Source: Taibaiella sp. (lineage in GTDB: Bacteria > Bacteroidota > Bacteroidia > Chitinophagales > Chitinophagaceae). Taken from it: a stretch of DNA of 64,000 nt. This document shows, piece by piece, positions 55,577 to 64,000 of this stretch. Position numbers and translations under genes: made by a program. The notes below the pieces were generated by a model. That model saw only the letters and a program-made list of their open reading frames with translations, ran no database searches and was not told the origin of the DNA. The stretch lies in assembly GCA_021740995.1 (NCBI GenBank), contig JAIOYR010000003.1:1-64000 (forward strand), written 5' to 3'. Every line of letters begins with the position of its first letter. Within the stretch, counting starts at the first letter, position 1.

Positions 55577-56482
55577 ATGGGCAGCGTAGCAACCTCACCA
55601 CTTACACGTATACGCCACTATCTTTCGCTGGTCAAGTTTAGCCATACGATATTTGCATTGCCGTTTGCGTTAATTGGCTTTACTGCCGGAGTAATAGAAC
55701 TAGACAGGGCAGGGATAGAGAATCCTTTTCAGTGGCCATTGTTTGTGAAGATGCTGCTGTGTATGGTTTTTGCACGTAGTGCTGCAATGTCGTTCAATAG
55801 GTATCTTGATCGCCAGTTTGATGCACTGAATCCGCGAACTGCCCTGCGCGAGATTCCGGCAGGCATAGTATCGCCCCAAAATGCACTGATATTTACCATC
55901 CTCAATTGTATATTGTTTGTTGTTACCACCTGGTTTATCAACGATGCCTGTTTCCGGCTGTCGTTTATAGCCTTGTTTGTGGTGTTGTTTTATAGTTACA
56001 CCAAGCGGTTTACTGCACTATGCCATCTAGTGCTGGGTGTGGGGTTGTCGTTGTCGCCTATAGGGGCATATATAGCAGTTACGGGGCAGTTTGCACTGCT
56101 GCCGCTGCTCTTTTCTTTTTCGGTGCTTACCTGGGTTGCCGGATTTGATATTATATATGCGCTGCAGGACGAGGCGTTTGACCGCAATCACAAATTACAT
56201 TCTATACCTGCAGCGCTGGGTATCCGCAATTCGCTGCTGGTGTCTTCGCTGCTACATGTGCTCTCGGCAGGATTTGTGATAGGGGCTGGTTTTGCCGGGC
56301 ATTTGCACGTTTTGTACTGGGTAGGAGCTGCGGTTTATATAGGGTTGCTCATCTATCAGCACCTGCTGGTGAAGCCCAACGATCTGAGCAAGGTAGGAAT
56401 AGCATTTGCAAATACCAATGGCATTGCCAGTGTGGTGTTTGCCGTGTTTACGATAGCAGCGCTGTTGCTGGGAGCTGTTTAA
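55577..56482 (+). CDS. UbiA-family prenyltransferase
   Basis: 301 residues with about eight or nine membrane helices. Two Asp-rich motifs: NRYLDRQFDALNPRTA and FDIIYALQDEAFDRNHKLHSIP, which bind Mg2+-diphosphate. It attaches a polyprenyl chain to an aromatic acceptor; in menaquinone-making bacteria this could be MqnP or a UbiA-type enzyme, the acceptor cannot be read from sequence. It follows the DUF1573 gene closely. Confidence 0.88.
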   Translation: MGSVATSPLTRIRHYLSLVKFSHTIFALPFALIGFTAGVIELDRAGIENPFQWPLFVKMLLCMVFARSAAMSFNRYLDRQFDALNPRTALREIPAGIVSPQNALIFTILNCILFVVTTWFINDACFRLSFIALFVVLFYSYTKRFTALCHLVLGVGLSLSPIGAYIAVTGQFALLPLLFSFSVLTWVAGFDIIYALQDEAFDRNHKLHSIPAALGIRNSLLVSSLLHVLSAGFVIGAGFAGHLHVLYWVGAAVYIGLLIYQHLLVKPNDLSKVGIAFANTNGIASVVFAVFTIAALLLGAV

Positions 56483-56531
56483 ATTCCAAATTCCATCCCG
56501 ATCGCTATCGGGACAAATTTCAAATTCCACA
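56481..56531. repeat. AAATTCC iterons flanking a palindrome
   Basis: AAATTCC units flank the palindrome TCCCGAT-CGCT-ATCGGGA (56496-56513). AAATTCCAAATTCC at 56481-56494 is the reverse complement of the iteron at 21718-21753. The palindrome core is a perfect 7-bp stem. Confidence 0.7.
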
Positions 56532-56537
56532 TACCTT

Positions 56538-56588
56538 TTACCCATTTATCCGGTTACCCATTTAATCCTCTCCACAAATTACCCATTT
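56538..56588. repeat. Three TTACCCATTT direct repeats
   Basis: TTACCCATTT occurs at 56538-56547, 56554-56563 and 56579-56588, upstream of the L,D-transpeptidase promoter. They could be binding sites for a regulator or part of the iteron tract. Confidence 0.6.
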
Positions 56589-56631
56589 GTTAGCGTTTCC
56601 CTATAGTCCCAAATTCCTCTCAGTTTTTTCT

Positions 56632-56639
56632 TATCTTTG
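56632..56639 (+). promoter_or_regulatory. -7 promoter element TATCTTTG
   Basis: A perfect TAnnTTTG 22 bases before the TTG start of the L,D-transpeptidase-like gene. Confidence 0.5.
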
Positions 56640-56660
56640 GAATAACAAAATCGGGCTTTT

Positions 56661-57524
56661 TTGCTGAAAAGAATAAAACCATATTACAAGCTGTTGGTAT
56701 GCATGTCGATCTACTTCATGGCGGCCGTATCGTACAAAATAGTGAAGGCAACAGAGGCCAACACTATGAGCGAGGCTGCAAGGGTAGAGGCATACATATC
56801 TGCCCTCTACAAGCAGGTCGATTTCTCAACACACGACCGGCTGTCTTATATAGTATTCAACAGGGCTATGTATGGTTATATGAACCTGAAAAACTCAGGC
56901 AAGCTCACCAATGAGCGCGAGATCATTTCTATATGCGACTTCAACCAGCCGTCTACAGTAGAACGGTTGTGGATAATAGACCTCGCGGCGAAAAAGGTTT
57001 TATACAATACTTTTGTGGCACATGGGCAGTCTACAGGAGAAGACTGTGCGGTAGAGTTTTCAAACAAGGTCAACTCTCACCAAAGCAGCCTGGGATTTTA
57101 TGTTACCACAAATACTTATATAGGTGAGCATGGCTTGTCGCTGCGGCTGCAGGGTATGGATCAGGGCTTCAACGATGCTGCTATGGAGCGTGATATAGTG
57201 GTACACGGTGCTGAGTATGTATGCGAAAACTTCATTTGCGACAATCAGCGGCTGGGCCGTAGCTGGGGTTGCCCTGCGGTGCCCATAGTACTGGCAGAGC
57301 CCATTATTAATACCATAAAGGATGGCACCTGTCTGTTCATTTATTATCCGCAGCCTAAGTATCTTAGTGCTGCTTATTGGCTAAATAAAAGAATCACCTC
57401 CCTGCCCGATTACAACTTGTATAGTGCAATGCTGCCCACAGACATCAACAGACCTAAATTCCGCAGGCTGGAGTACTACACCAATGGTAAGCTGGATAGT
57501 GTAAAGATGGTTCCGGCTGAGTAA
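56661..57524 (+). CDS. Murein L,D-transpeptidase catalytic-domain protein (YkuD_2 type)
   Basis: 287 residues. An N-terminal membrane anchor or signal (YKLLVCMSIYFMAAVSY) is followed by the catalytic domain: IDLAAKKVLYNTFVAHGQSTG, SSLGFYVTTNTY, IVVHGAEYV and SWGCPAVP with the nucleophilic Cys in the SxGCP motif. These enzymes remodel peptidoglycan cross-links. The start appears to be TTG at 56661; the next Met, at 56703, would remove part of the anchor. Confidence 0.82.
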   Translation: MLKRIKPYYKLLVCMSIYFMAAVSYKIVKATEANTMSEAARVEAYISALYKQVDFSTHDRLSYIVFNRAMYGYMNLKNSGKLTNEREIISICDFNQPSTVERLWIIDLAAKKVLYNTFVAHGQSTGEDCAVEFSNKVNSHQSSLGFYVTTNTYIGEHGLSLRLQGMDQGFNDAAMERDIVVHGAEYVCENFICDNQRLGRSWGCPAVPIVLAEPIINTIKDGTCLFIYYPQPKYLSAAYWLNKRITSLPDYNLYSAMLPTDINRPKFRRLEYYTNGKLDSVKMVPAE

Positions 57525-57531
57525 AGAATCG

Positions 57532-58173
57532 TTATCCTTTCAGAAAAGGATTGTATTTCTTTTCATCGCCTATGGTGGTTTCTGAGCCATGACCTGATAG
57601 CACGGTAGTATCATCTGGCAGGGTAAACAGATATGTGCGTATTGAGTCGATTAACGTATCGAAGTTGCCACCTGGCAAGTCTGTGCGGCCGATACTGCCG
57701 TTAAACAGTACATCACCGGCTATTACCCATTTTCCATCGGCATTATAAAAAGATATACTGCCCGGAGAGTGCCCCGGAGTAAGGAATACAGATACCATAT
57801 CATCGCCCAGTTGCAAAGGCTGCCCATGGTCTATGAAAAAATCCGCCTTAGGCAGATTGCCAAATCTGATGCCAAACATAGCTGCGGTATCTGCCCCACG
57901 TGCCAGTACCGGTAACTCCAGCTCATGTATACCAAATGGAATACCGTACTTGTCTATGAGGGCCTGCACCCCGAATATATGGTCGAGGTGGGCATGGGTA
58001 TTGATGATAGACTGTGGCTGTAGCTGATGTTTCTCTATAAATGAAATAAATTCATCGGTTTCACGTTGTTCATACATACCGGGGTCTACTATCCAGCATT
58101 GTTTTTTGTGGTTGCTGATGATGTAGGTATTTTCGGAGAAAGCATTGAAGGTGAAAAAGTGGACATTTAACAT
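57532..58173 (-). CDS. MBL-fold metallo-hydrolase (glyoxalase II-like)
   Basis: 213 residues. HAHLDH metal motif (INTHAHLDHIFG), plus LTPGHSPGSISF, AGDVLFNGSIGRTDL and the C-terminal GHGSETTIGDEKKYNPF. This set is typical of hydroxyacylglutathione hydrolase-like enzymes (COG0491). Substrate unknown. ATG 58173 is preferred over an upstream start at 58224, because a perfect -7 element lies between them. Confidence 0.9.
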   Translation of the reverse strand: MLNVHFFTFNAFSENTYIISNHKKQCWIVDPGMYEQRETDEFISFIEKHQLQPQSIINTHAHLDHIFGVQALIDKYGIPFGIHELELPVLARGADTAAMFGIRFGNLPKADFFIDHGQPLQLGDDMVSVFLTPGHSPGSISFYNADGKWVIAGDVLFNGSIGRTDLPGGNFDTLIDSIRTYLFTLPDDTTVLSGHGSETTIGDEKKYNPFLKG

Positions 58174-58206
58174 ATAGGAATGGTATATTTTCTGTAATTT
58201 GTAGTG

Positions 58207-58214
58207 CAAATGTA
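58207..58214 (-). promoter_or_regulatory. -7 promoter element TACATTTG of the MBL gene
   Basis: A perfect TAnnTTTG on the minus strand, 34 bases before the ATG at 58173. Confidence 0.5.
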
Positions 58215-58400
58215 GCAATAACATGGGTTGATTCGAAGATTTTCACCACAAAGGCGCGAAGACGCTAAGGGTTTTTTTAAGAAGAGAAAGCCTGTATGCT
58301 TTTTGGGAGAAGATTTTTTTTGATTCAGGAACCAATAGTAGTTATGGCGTTGTTTAGCTATTGAAAATGAACCTTATTGCACAAAAAAGAATGGTGGAAG

Positions 58401-61400
58401 ATGATGAAATTGTGTCTTAATAAAATTCTGTTAGCATGTGTGGCTTTGGTGGTCGCAGGGCTGCCAATGGTGGCCGTGGCGCAGTCGAATATAGAAGTCT
58501 TTGGACAAAACAGAATACAGGAGCGCAAGTTTGAATGGAAGTTTTTTGATACGCGGCATTTCCGGGTATATCATTATGACAAAGCAGGCAGGCAACTGGG
58601 CAGATATGTAGCAGAGGAAGCGGAATTTGATATATCTATTATAGAAAGAAAACTAGGCGGTCAGTTTCCGCAACGGTTCAACATTATTCTTTACAATTCT
58701 TATGACGAGTACCGTCAATCTAACGTAGGTCTGAAAGAAGAGTCGCCGACACTGGGCAATACCAAGGCTGGTTCGCTGAAGATAGTAGATGATAAGCTGG
58801 TAGTGTACTTCACGGGAGCCCATGCCGATTTGCGCCGGCAAATACGGTCGGGCATGGCAACGGTGGTCATGCAGCGTATGATTTTTGGAGAGAGCTTCAA
58901 AAAAATGGTTAAGAATGCACTACTGCTCAATCTGCCTCAGTGGGTTACAGAAGGTTATATAGCTTTTCTGGTAGATGGGTGGGACGAAAAAAGCAACAGT
59001 GAGTGGAAAGGGATACTGGATGCACGGCCCAAGACCGGATTTTACGAGCTGGCAGAGCAGTACCCCGAACTTGCGGGCAAGGCTTTCTGGAAGTTTGTAT
59101 CTACCCAGTACAGCAACAATACAGTGAAGAGCCTGCTATACAGCATGCAGCAGAAGACCAGCCTGAATAAGGCAATGAAGGAAAAGTCTAACCTGGATAT
59201 GAAGGTAACCAAGGCTTACGATTCGTGTATCAGCTTTTACAAGGGAGCCTACAGGCTCGATGCCCTGCATCAGCAAAAACCGGATAGCAGCAGCGGCGTG
59301 ATAGCACTGAAGGTTCCGAAGGCTAATAGAGTGCTGAGAAGCATAAAGGTGTCGCCGGGAGCTACAGAGGTTTCTTAAGTCGCCTGGAAAAACGGCTTGT
59401 ATACAGTGTATACACAGAAGATCGCCGGCAGTCAAACGGTCACTACGCTGCTGGAGGGTGGTCAGAAAGACCTGACGGAACAGATAGACCCCAACTATCC
59501 CATGATTGCATGGTCTGCTACCGGCAACAAGTTGGCGATACTGTATCGCAAGGGTTCAGAGACCAAACTGCGTATTTATAACAACAAAAAAGGACGTTTA
59601 GAAAATTATAAAATCCCTAAAAACCGGTTCGACCGGGTATTGTCTATGGCATTTATGCAGGACGATGACAAACTTGTTTTCTCAGCCATCAAGAAGAGCC
59701 AGACCGACCTGTATACGTTTACTATCAGGGGCTCTAAGATGACAAACATTACCGATGATGTGTGGGACGACCTCTCGCCACAGTTTATAAGTGGGGGCTC
59801 CCGCACCGGCATATTGTTTTTGTCGAACCGGCCTAAGCCCAATATGAATGTGCCGGTGGGTGTAAATGAATTGCCGGCAGGACCGCTCAATGTGTTTTTC
59901 CACAATACAGTAACCGGCAGCAGCGAACTGTTGCAATGCTCTGATGTGAAGAAAGGCCGGATAACACAGCCGGTGCAATATGGTCCAGACCACTTTGCCT
60001 ACCTGCACGACAGCAATGGTATCAACAACAAGTATGTAGTGATGTTTGGCAGGGGAGTGGGTAACAGAGATTCTGCCTATGCAATGCCGGTTACCAACTA
60101 TTCTACCAGTATACTCAGCCACCAGTACAACCCTGCTACGGCAGATGTAGCCGATGTGGTGCAGCAGAAAGACAAGTACATGGTGTACTTTCACGATCTG
60201 GTTCTGCCTGATGACTCAGGAGGAGCCAAGTCATTGCGCCCTACCTTGCTTTCGGTAGAAAGGCAGGATCCTGTAGTAGTGCCACAGAAGGCCAAAATAC
60301 CGGGCAGAGTGCCTGTTAGCAGCGCATCGGGCAGGTATGCTACTGATGATGAAGTGAATAACAGACTGGATATAAAAGGGGGAAACGTATTCCAGTCGGA
60401 GTTTTCAGACAATGATGTGCAGCCCAGGAAACGATCGAGACGTAAGGCTGATGATGTAGCAGATAACGAAAATGATGTGGCCGCACCTGCAGACAGCTCT
60501 GTACTTACAGAGATAACAGATAGTGCCTACCTGAAGATGAAGCCCGCCTCTTACAGATATAGCTTCAAGCCAGACTATCTTTCTATAAAAGTGGACAACA
60601 GTATTTTATTTAATCAGTATCAGTCTATTGCTGCAAATAATGGTAAATTCAACAACCCCATACCCGGAGGGTTGGCAAGCATCAGCCTGAATGAGATTTT
60701 GGAGAACCAGCGGATCACTGTCGGTTTTCAGTTGCCTATCAATGTGTCTTATTCTACTTATTTTCTGCAATATCAGAATTTTACCCGCAAGGTAGACTGG
60801 GGATTGCTTTTTTTGCGCAGACAAAACAAGGAGTACAATGATGTGGACTATATTGCTCCCAGTGGGGCGGTTGTATACACCCAACCCCAACTTTTCAAGA
60901 CCATAACCAATCTGCTGCAAGCCGATTTCAGCCGTCCTGTCGATCGTCTACGGAGTGTGCGCTTCCATACAGGAGTGCGGGAAGATAAGTTTATTCAGAA
61001 AGTAACCGATACCCTGAGTCTTGCTTACGATTTCCCGAAATCAGTAGCCTATACATCGGTAAGCAGGCTGGAGTATGTGTTTGACAATACCATAAGCCCG
61101 GCTACCAATATACTCAACGGAACAAGGTACAAGGTGTATACCGAGTACATGTATGGGCTGAACAATGGCAACAAAAGCTGTTATAATATAGGTTTCGATT
61201 TTCGCAACTATCAGAAACTGTATAAAAACTTTATTGTTGCCAACAGGCTTGCCTATGCTCACTCTGATGGCAGCAGTATGGTACAGTACCTGATGGGTGG
61301 GGTAGACAACTGGATTTTTCCGCAAACAGCACCTAACGGTAATCAGCGTCCTGCACCCAATTATGGTTTTCAGGCACTAGCCACATCACTGCGTGGCTAC

Positions 61401-61796
61401 AGGCAGTATGCACGCACCGGCAATAATTTTGCTGTGTTCAGCACAGAATTCAGATTGCCTGTTGTGACTACTTTTGTAAAGCGTCCGGTGCAATCAGCAA
61501 TTCTGAAGAATCTTCAGGTAATAGCATTTACCGATGCAGGTACAGCGTGGCGTGGGTTTCTCCCAAACGAAGATAATATGACCAACACCTATATTTTCCC
61601 GCAGGGCGGCACCATAGGCGGGCTGAACAATGTGAATCTGGTGGTGTCTATACCGGGTAGCTCAGGGCTGGCGGTGGGCTATGGTGGCGGGTTGCGTACA
61701 TCGCTACTTGGGTATTTTGTAAGGTTGGATATGGCCTGGAATATAGAAGGAGACCGCAAACCTATGGTGTACTTTGCATTGGGTACAGACTTCTGA
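58401..61796 (+). pseudogene. Large peptidase-MA/propeller/outer-membrane-barrel gene broken by one in-frame TAA
   Basis: The frame runs from ATG 58401 for 1,132 codons with a single interruption: TAA at 59376-59378. Before it: signal peptide (VAVAQ), then a peptidase-MA-like region (NLPQWVTEGYIAF, 58950s). After it, in the same frame and without further damage: WD40/PD40 TolB-like propeller (YTVYTQKIAGSQ, MIAWSATGNKLAIL, DDVWDDLSPQFIS, IGFDFRNY) and a C-terminal beta-barrel (LRGYRQYARTGNNFAVFS, FTDAGTAWRG, YFVRLDMAWNIEG) like surface-antigen/Omp85 barrels. The residues either side of the stop (VSPGATEVS and VAWKNGLYTVY) fit one propeller strand with Tyr or Phe at the stop codon. Could be a recent nonsense mutation, readthrough or a sequencing error. 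If the codon is real the second part has only a poor TTG start at 59397. Confidence 0.85.
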
Positions 61797-61871
61797 TGTG
61801 AATCATGGTGTTTTCATAAATTTTTTCTTGTACTTTTCTCCAATAATTACTTTCAGCGTACCACCCGCAAT

Positions 61872-63104
61872 ATGAATGCCATACAAAAAGCAGACCTCTT
61901 AGCAGCCCGTCTACTGATGATGTGTTTCCTGATGCCGGTGCGTATACAGGTGCTGGTAGCTATAGGTACCTGTGTATATTTTGTTGTTCGCACTATTGTG
62001 ACAAAAGAATGGGCACCCAAATCCAATTACTGGTGGGCACTGCTGCTGGGCAGTGGTTATTTGCTCTACCTGTTTGCAGTGCCACTTACACCCGCTCCTT
62101 TTCGTGGTTTTGTACTTACACTCTGCGAGCGTAAAGCCGCTTACTTCTTGCTGCCCTTTGTTTTTGCGATTACTGCTCAGAGGTACAGGGAGCTGATAGC
62201 TGGCCAGGCTATGTACTTTGTGTATGCCTGTATCGCAGTGTGTATAGCGGGCAATGCTGATTTTGCTTATCATCATTTCATAAAAGACGGTGGTGGAGCC
62301 TTATTATCGCATGTGCGTTATCGGGTTATATTCGAGACATTTACGGGGGTGCACCCTACGTACATGAGCGTATATTTGGCATTTGCGGTTTGTATCACTA
62401 TGCTTTATACTACTGCAGTTACCGTCCGAGATAAATTGCTGAAGTATGCGATTTTTTATTCCCTTCTATTGTTTATGCTGTCTTTGTTTGCCAAGTCGCC
62501 ACTGATAGCACTGGCGTTGATAGCAGTTCACTATATGTACTCACAGAGGGCCATACTACACAAATACAGGGGTGTTTTTGTGTCTTTTATGGCTATTATT
62601 ACCGGAGCCTATTTTTTTATACCTTTTTTCAGGCAGCGGGCAGCAGAGATGTTGGGGTTGTTTGGCGGCACAACCGAAGAGAATATACTCCACAACTCGG
62701 TAAGTACCCGCAGACTTTTGTGGGATACAGATGTGAGTATGGTAAAACACTACTGGCTCGCTGGCGTAGGGCCGGGCAGGGTGCTCGATTTGCTACATCA
62801 ACGGTATTTTTTTCATTCCCTTTATCGTGGTTATCCGGTGGGTTACTTCGACCCTCATAATCAGTTTTTCTCTGAATGGTTGTCATTTGGTATCATCGGC
62901 ATCGTGCTATTACTTGTTGTTTTATTTGTTCAGTTTCGAAGGGTAATAATGACCGCTAATGTGCTCTATATGTATCTGCTCGTTATTTTATCGGTTACAT
63001 TCTTTACCGAAACATTACTGGCACGGCAACATGGTGTCTTGTTTTATGCCGTGTTTACATCGCTGTTCTTTTTCAGCGGTGGTCCCACAATGCAAAAGAA
63101 ATAA
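61872..63104 (+). CDS. O-antigen ligase/polymerase-like membrane protein (Wzy_C)
   Basis: 410 residues with about ten to eleven membrane helices. A large periplasmic loop contains LAGVGPGRVLDLL and YFDPHNQFFSEWLSFG, the signature region of O-antigen ligase/polymerase proteins, with the His in PHNQF. It likely polymerises or attaches surface glycans to an undecaprenyl- or lipid A-linked acceptor. No other O-antigen genes adjoin it; the lpx genes are 50 kb away. Confidence 0.85.
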   Translation: MNAIQKADLLAARLLMMCFLMPVRIQVLVAIGTCVYFVVRTIVTKEWAPKSNYWWALLLGSGYLLYLFAVPLTPAPFRGFVLTLCERKAAYFLLPFVFAITAQRYRELIAGQAMYFVYACIAVCIAGNADFAYHHFIKDGGGALLSHVRYRVIFETFTGVHPTYMSVYLAFAVCITMLYTTAVTVRDKLLKYAIFYSLLLFMLSLFAKSPLIALALIAVHYMYSQRAILHKYRGVFVSFMAIITGAYFFIPFFRQRAAEMLGLFGGTTEENILHNSVSTRRLLWDTDVSMVKHYWLAGVGPGRVLDLLHQRYFFHSLYRGYPVGYFDPHNQFFSEWLSFGIIGIVLLLVVLFVQFRRVIMTANVLYMYLLVILSVTFFTETLLARQHGVLFYAVFTSLFFFSGGPTMQKK

Positions 63105-63118
63105 TTGCTCTGCAGGAA

Positions 63119-64000
63119 CTAATACATCCGGTAATACTTACCCGGCAATGATTTTATAAGTCCCTGCATTTCAAGTTGCAGCAGGGTAGCTGCCAGTAGA
63201 GAGCTGGCAAGGCCGCAGTGATGAAAGAGTTCATCGGAATGTACGTTATCCCGTGTTTGCAGCAGGTCTATAATCTTTTGCTCGTCGGGTGTCAGGTTGA
63301 TGAACAGTTGTTTTTGTACAGCACGCGGTTTTTTGTCCTTGTCCCAGTTCATCAATTGCACCAGGTCTTCGGTATTGGTTATCATGGCAGCCACATTGGT
63401 GCGTATCAGCTCATTGCATCCGGCGCTGCGGCTGTCATTTACCCTTCCCGGATATGCAGCTACTTCTCTGTTGTATCCTGCTGCCATGGTGGCTGTTATC
63501 AGTGCGCCACCGGCTATATGACTTTCTACTACAATCGTTACATCGCTCATGCCCGCTACTATGCGGTTACGCATGGGAAAGTTGCTTCTGTCAGGCAATG
63601 TTTCAGATGGATACTCGGCCATTATGCCACCCCCGTTTTCCACCATTTGCGCTGCCAGCGACTTGTGTATGTAGGGGTAGATGCGGTCTAGCCCATGACC
63701 CAATACGCCTAGAGTAGGTATGCCTAGTTGCACGCATTTTTTATGGGCTATAGCATCTATGCCCAGTGCCAGACCACTCACTACCAGCAGATTGTCCAGC
63801 GATTGCAGGTTTTCTACCAGTTCCTCGCACAATTTATGCCCATAATCTGTGTTTTTGCGGGTGCCTACTATTGCCACTATCTTAGCGGCTTCGGCATTAA
63901 AATTTCCTTTGCTGTAGAGCAGCAGAGGAGCGTCAGAGCAGTTGCTGAGCCGTTTGGGGTAGTTTCCTTTAAAACTCAGTACCTGGATGTCGTTTTTGAG
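63119..64000 (-). CDS. dprA: DNA processing protein DprA (5' end outside window)
   Basis: The minus-strand frame stays open to the window edge; 293 residues are visible. The Rossmann-like core shows FKGNYPKRL, APLLLYSKGN, VAIVGTRKNTDYG, VVSGLALGIDAIAHK and PTLGVLGHGLDRIYP, with EYPSETLPDRSNFPMRNRIVAG and the C-terminal winged helix (LLQTRDNVHSDELFHHCGLA). DprA loads RecA on incoming single-stranded DNA in natural transformation. The N-terminal SAM-like domain lies beyond base 64000. It is convergent with the O-antigen ligase gene. Confidence 0.95.
   Translation of the reverse strand, partial: LKNDIQVLSFKGNYPKRLSNCSDAPLLLYSKGNFNAEAAKIVAIVGTRKNTDYGHKLCEELVENLQSLDNLLVVSGLALGIDAIAHKKCVQLGIPTLGVLGHGLDRIYPYIHKSLAAQMVENGGGIMAEYPSETLPDRSNFPMRNRIVAGMSDVTIVVESHIAGGALITATMAAGYNREVAAYPGRVNDSRSAGCNELIRTNVAAMITNTEDLVQLMNWDKDKKPRAVQKQLFINLTPDEQKIIDLLQTRDNVHSDELFHHCGLASSLLAATLLQLEMQGLIKSLPGKYYRMY

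Noticed and set aside
59397..61796. Second half of the split gene as a separate gene
   Set aside because: Its only start is a TTG in the middle of a propeller strand, there is no promoter, and the frame continues that of the first half.
1..64000. rRNA, tRNA, insertion sequence or prophage
   Set aside because: Intergenic gaps were read for tRNA cloverleaf, rRNA, transposase and terminal inverted repeat features, and none was found by eye; a covariance search was not possible here.

Overview
The window looks like a chromosomal segment of a Bacteroidota bacterium, most likely a Chitinophagales/Chitinophagaceae-type organism. The evidence is: four proteins ending in type IX secretion (T9SS) C-terminal sorting domains; a fused lpxC-fabZ gene; the bifunctional ftcD; a TonB/ExbBD module; almost no Shine-Dalgarno sequences; and a recurring TAnnTTTG element just upstream of many genes, which is the Bacteroidota housekeeping -7 promoter motif. 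No rRNA, tRNA, CRISPR array, insertion sequence or prophage was recognised.

Layout. 1-7.7 kb: the 3' part of a giant secreted protein with 28 tandem Ig-like repeats. 7.9-12.5 kb: an HD phosphohydrolase, then lpxD, lpxC/fabZ and lpxA (lipid A synthesis), closed by a terminator. 12.7-17.2 kb: an unusual protein of about 36 short glycine/asparagine repeats, a secreted NHL-repeat protein and a glycosyltransferase. 17.3-24.1 kb: NlpC/P60 peptidase, ribonuclease Y, FtcD (histidine breakdown to folate), an unrecognised secreted repeat protein and a lipoprotein-type DsbA/FrnE oxidoreductase. 24.2-27.6 kb: a P-type ATPase and a NYN/LOTUS RNA-binding protein. 27.9-33.1 kb: exbB-exbD, a gene-poor stretch, a small secreted protein resembling the end of GldM, a RelE/ParE toxin-antitoxin pair, folC and tonB, the last ones on the opposite strand. 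33.8-35.0 kb: a WYL regulator and a DinB-like protein. 35.3-40.4 kb: a haem synthesis block, hemA-hemC-hemD-hemE-hemF. 40.5-45.6 kb: a Crp-like regulator, an SRPBCC/membrane protein pair, a Kelch-like T9SS protein, a 1-Cys peroxiredoxin and an OsmC protein. 45.7-48.6 kb: recF, with divergent pdhA and a TPR protein. 48.7-52.5 kb: a three-hairpin element, an M28 peptidase, a conserved unknown, a second toxin-antitoxin pair and an SDR oxidoreductase. 52.6-58.2 kb: an FG-GAP T9SS protein, a DUF1573 protein, a UbiA prenyltransferase, an L,D-transpeptidase-like protein and an MBL hydrolase. 58.4-64 kb: a very large propeller/beta-barrel gene split by one in-frame TAA, an O-antigen ligase-like protein and dprA (cut by the window end).

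How the genes fit together. Much of the window concerns the cell envelope: lipid A, O-antigen/glycan transfer, peptidoglycan hydrolysis and cross-linking, TonB energisation, and T9SS cargo. The hem block with oxygen-dependent HemF, the peroxiredoxin, OsmC and pyruvate dehydrogenase suggest aerobic respiration. The observations most worth following are the single nonsense codon in an otherwise intact 1,132-codon gene, the glycine/asparagine repeat protein, the P-type ATPase that lacks the usual calcium-site residues, and the structured intergenic elements.
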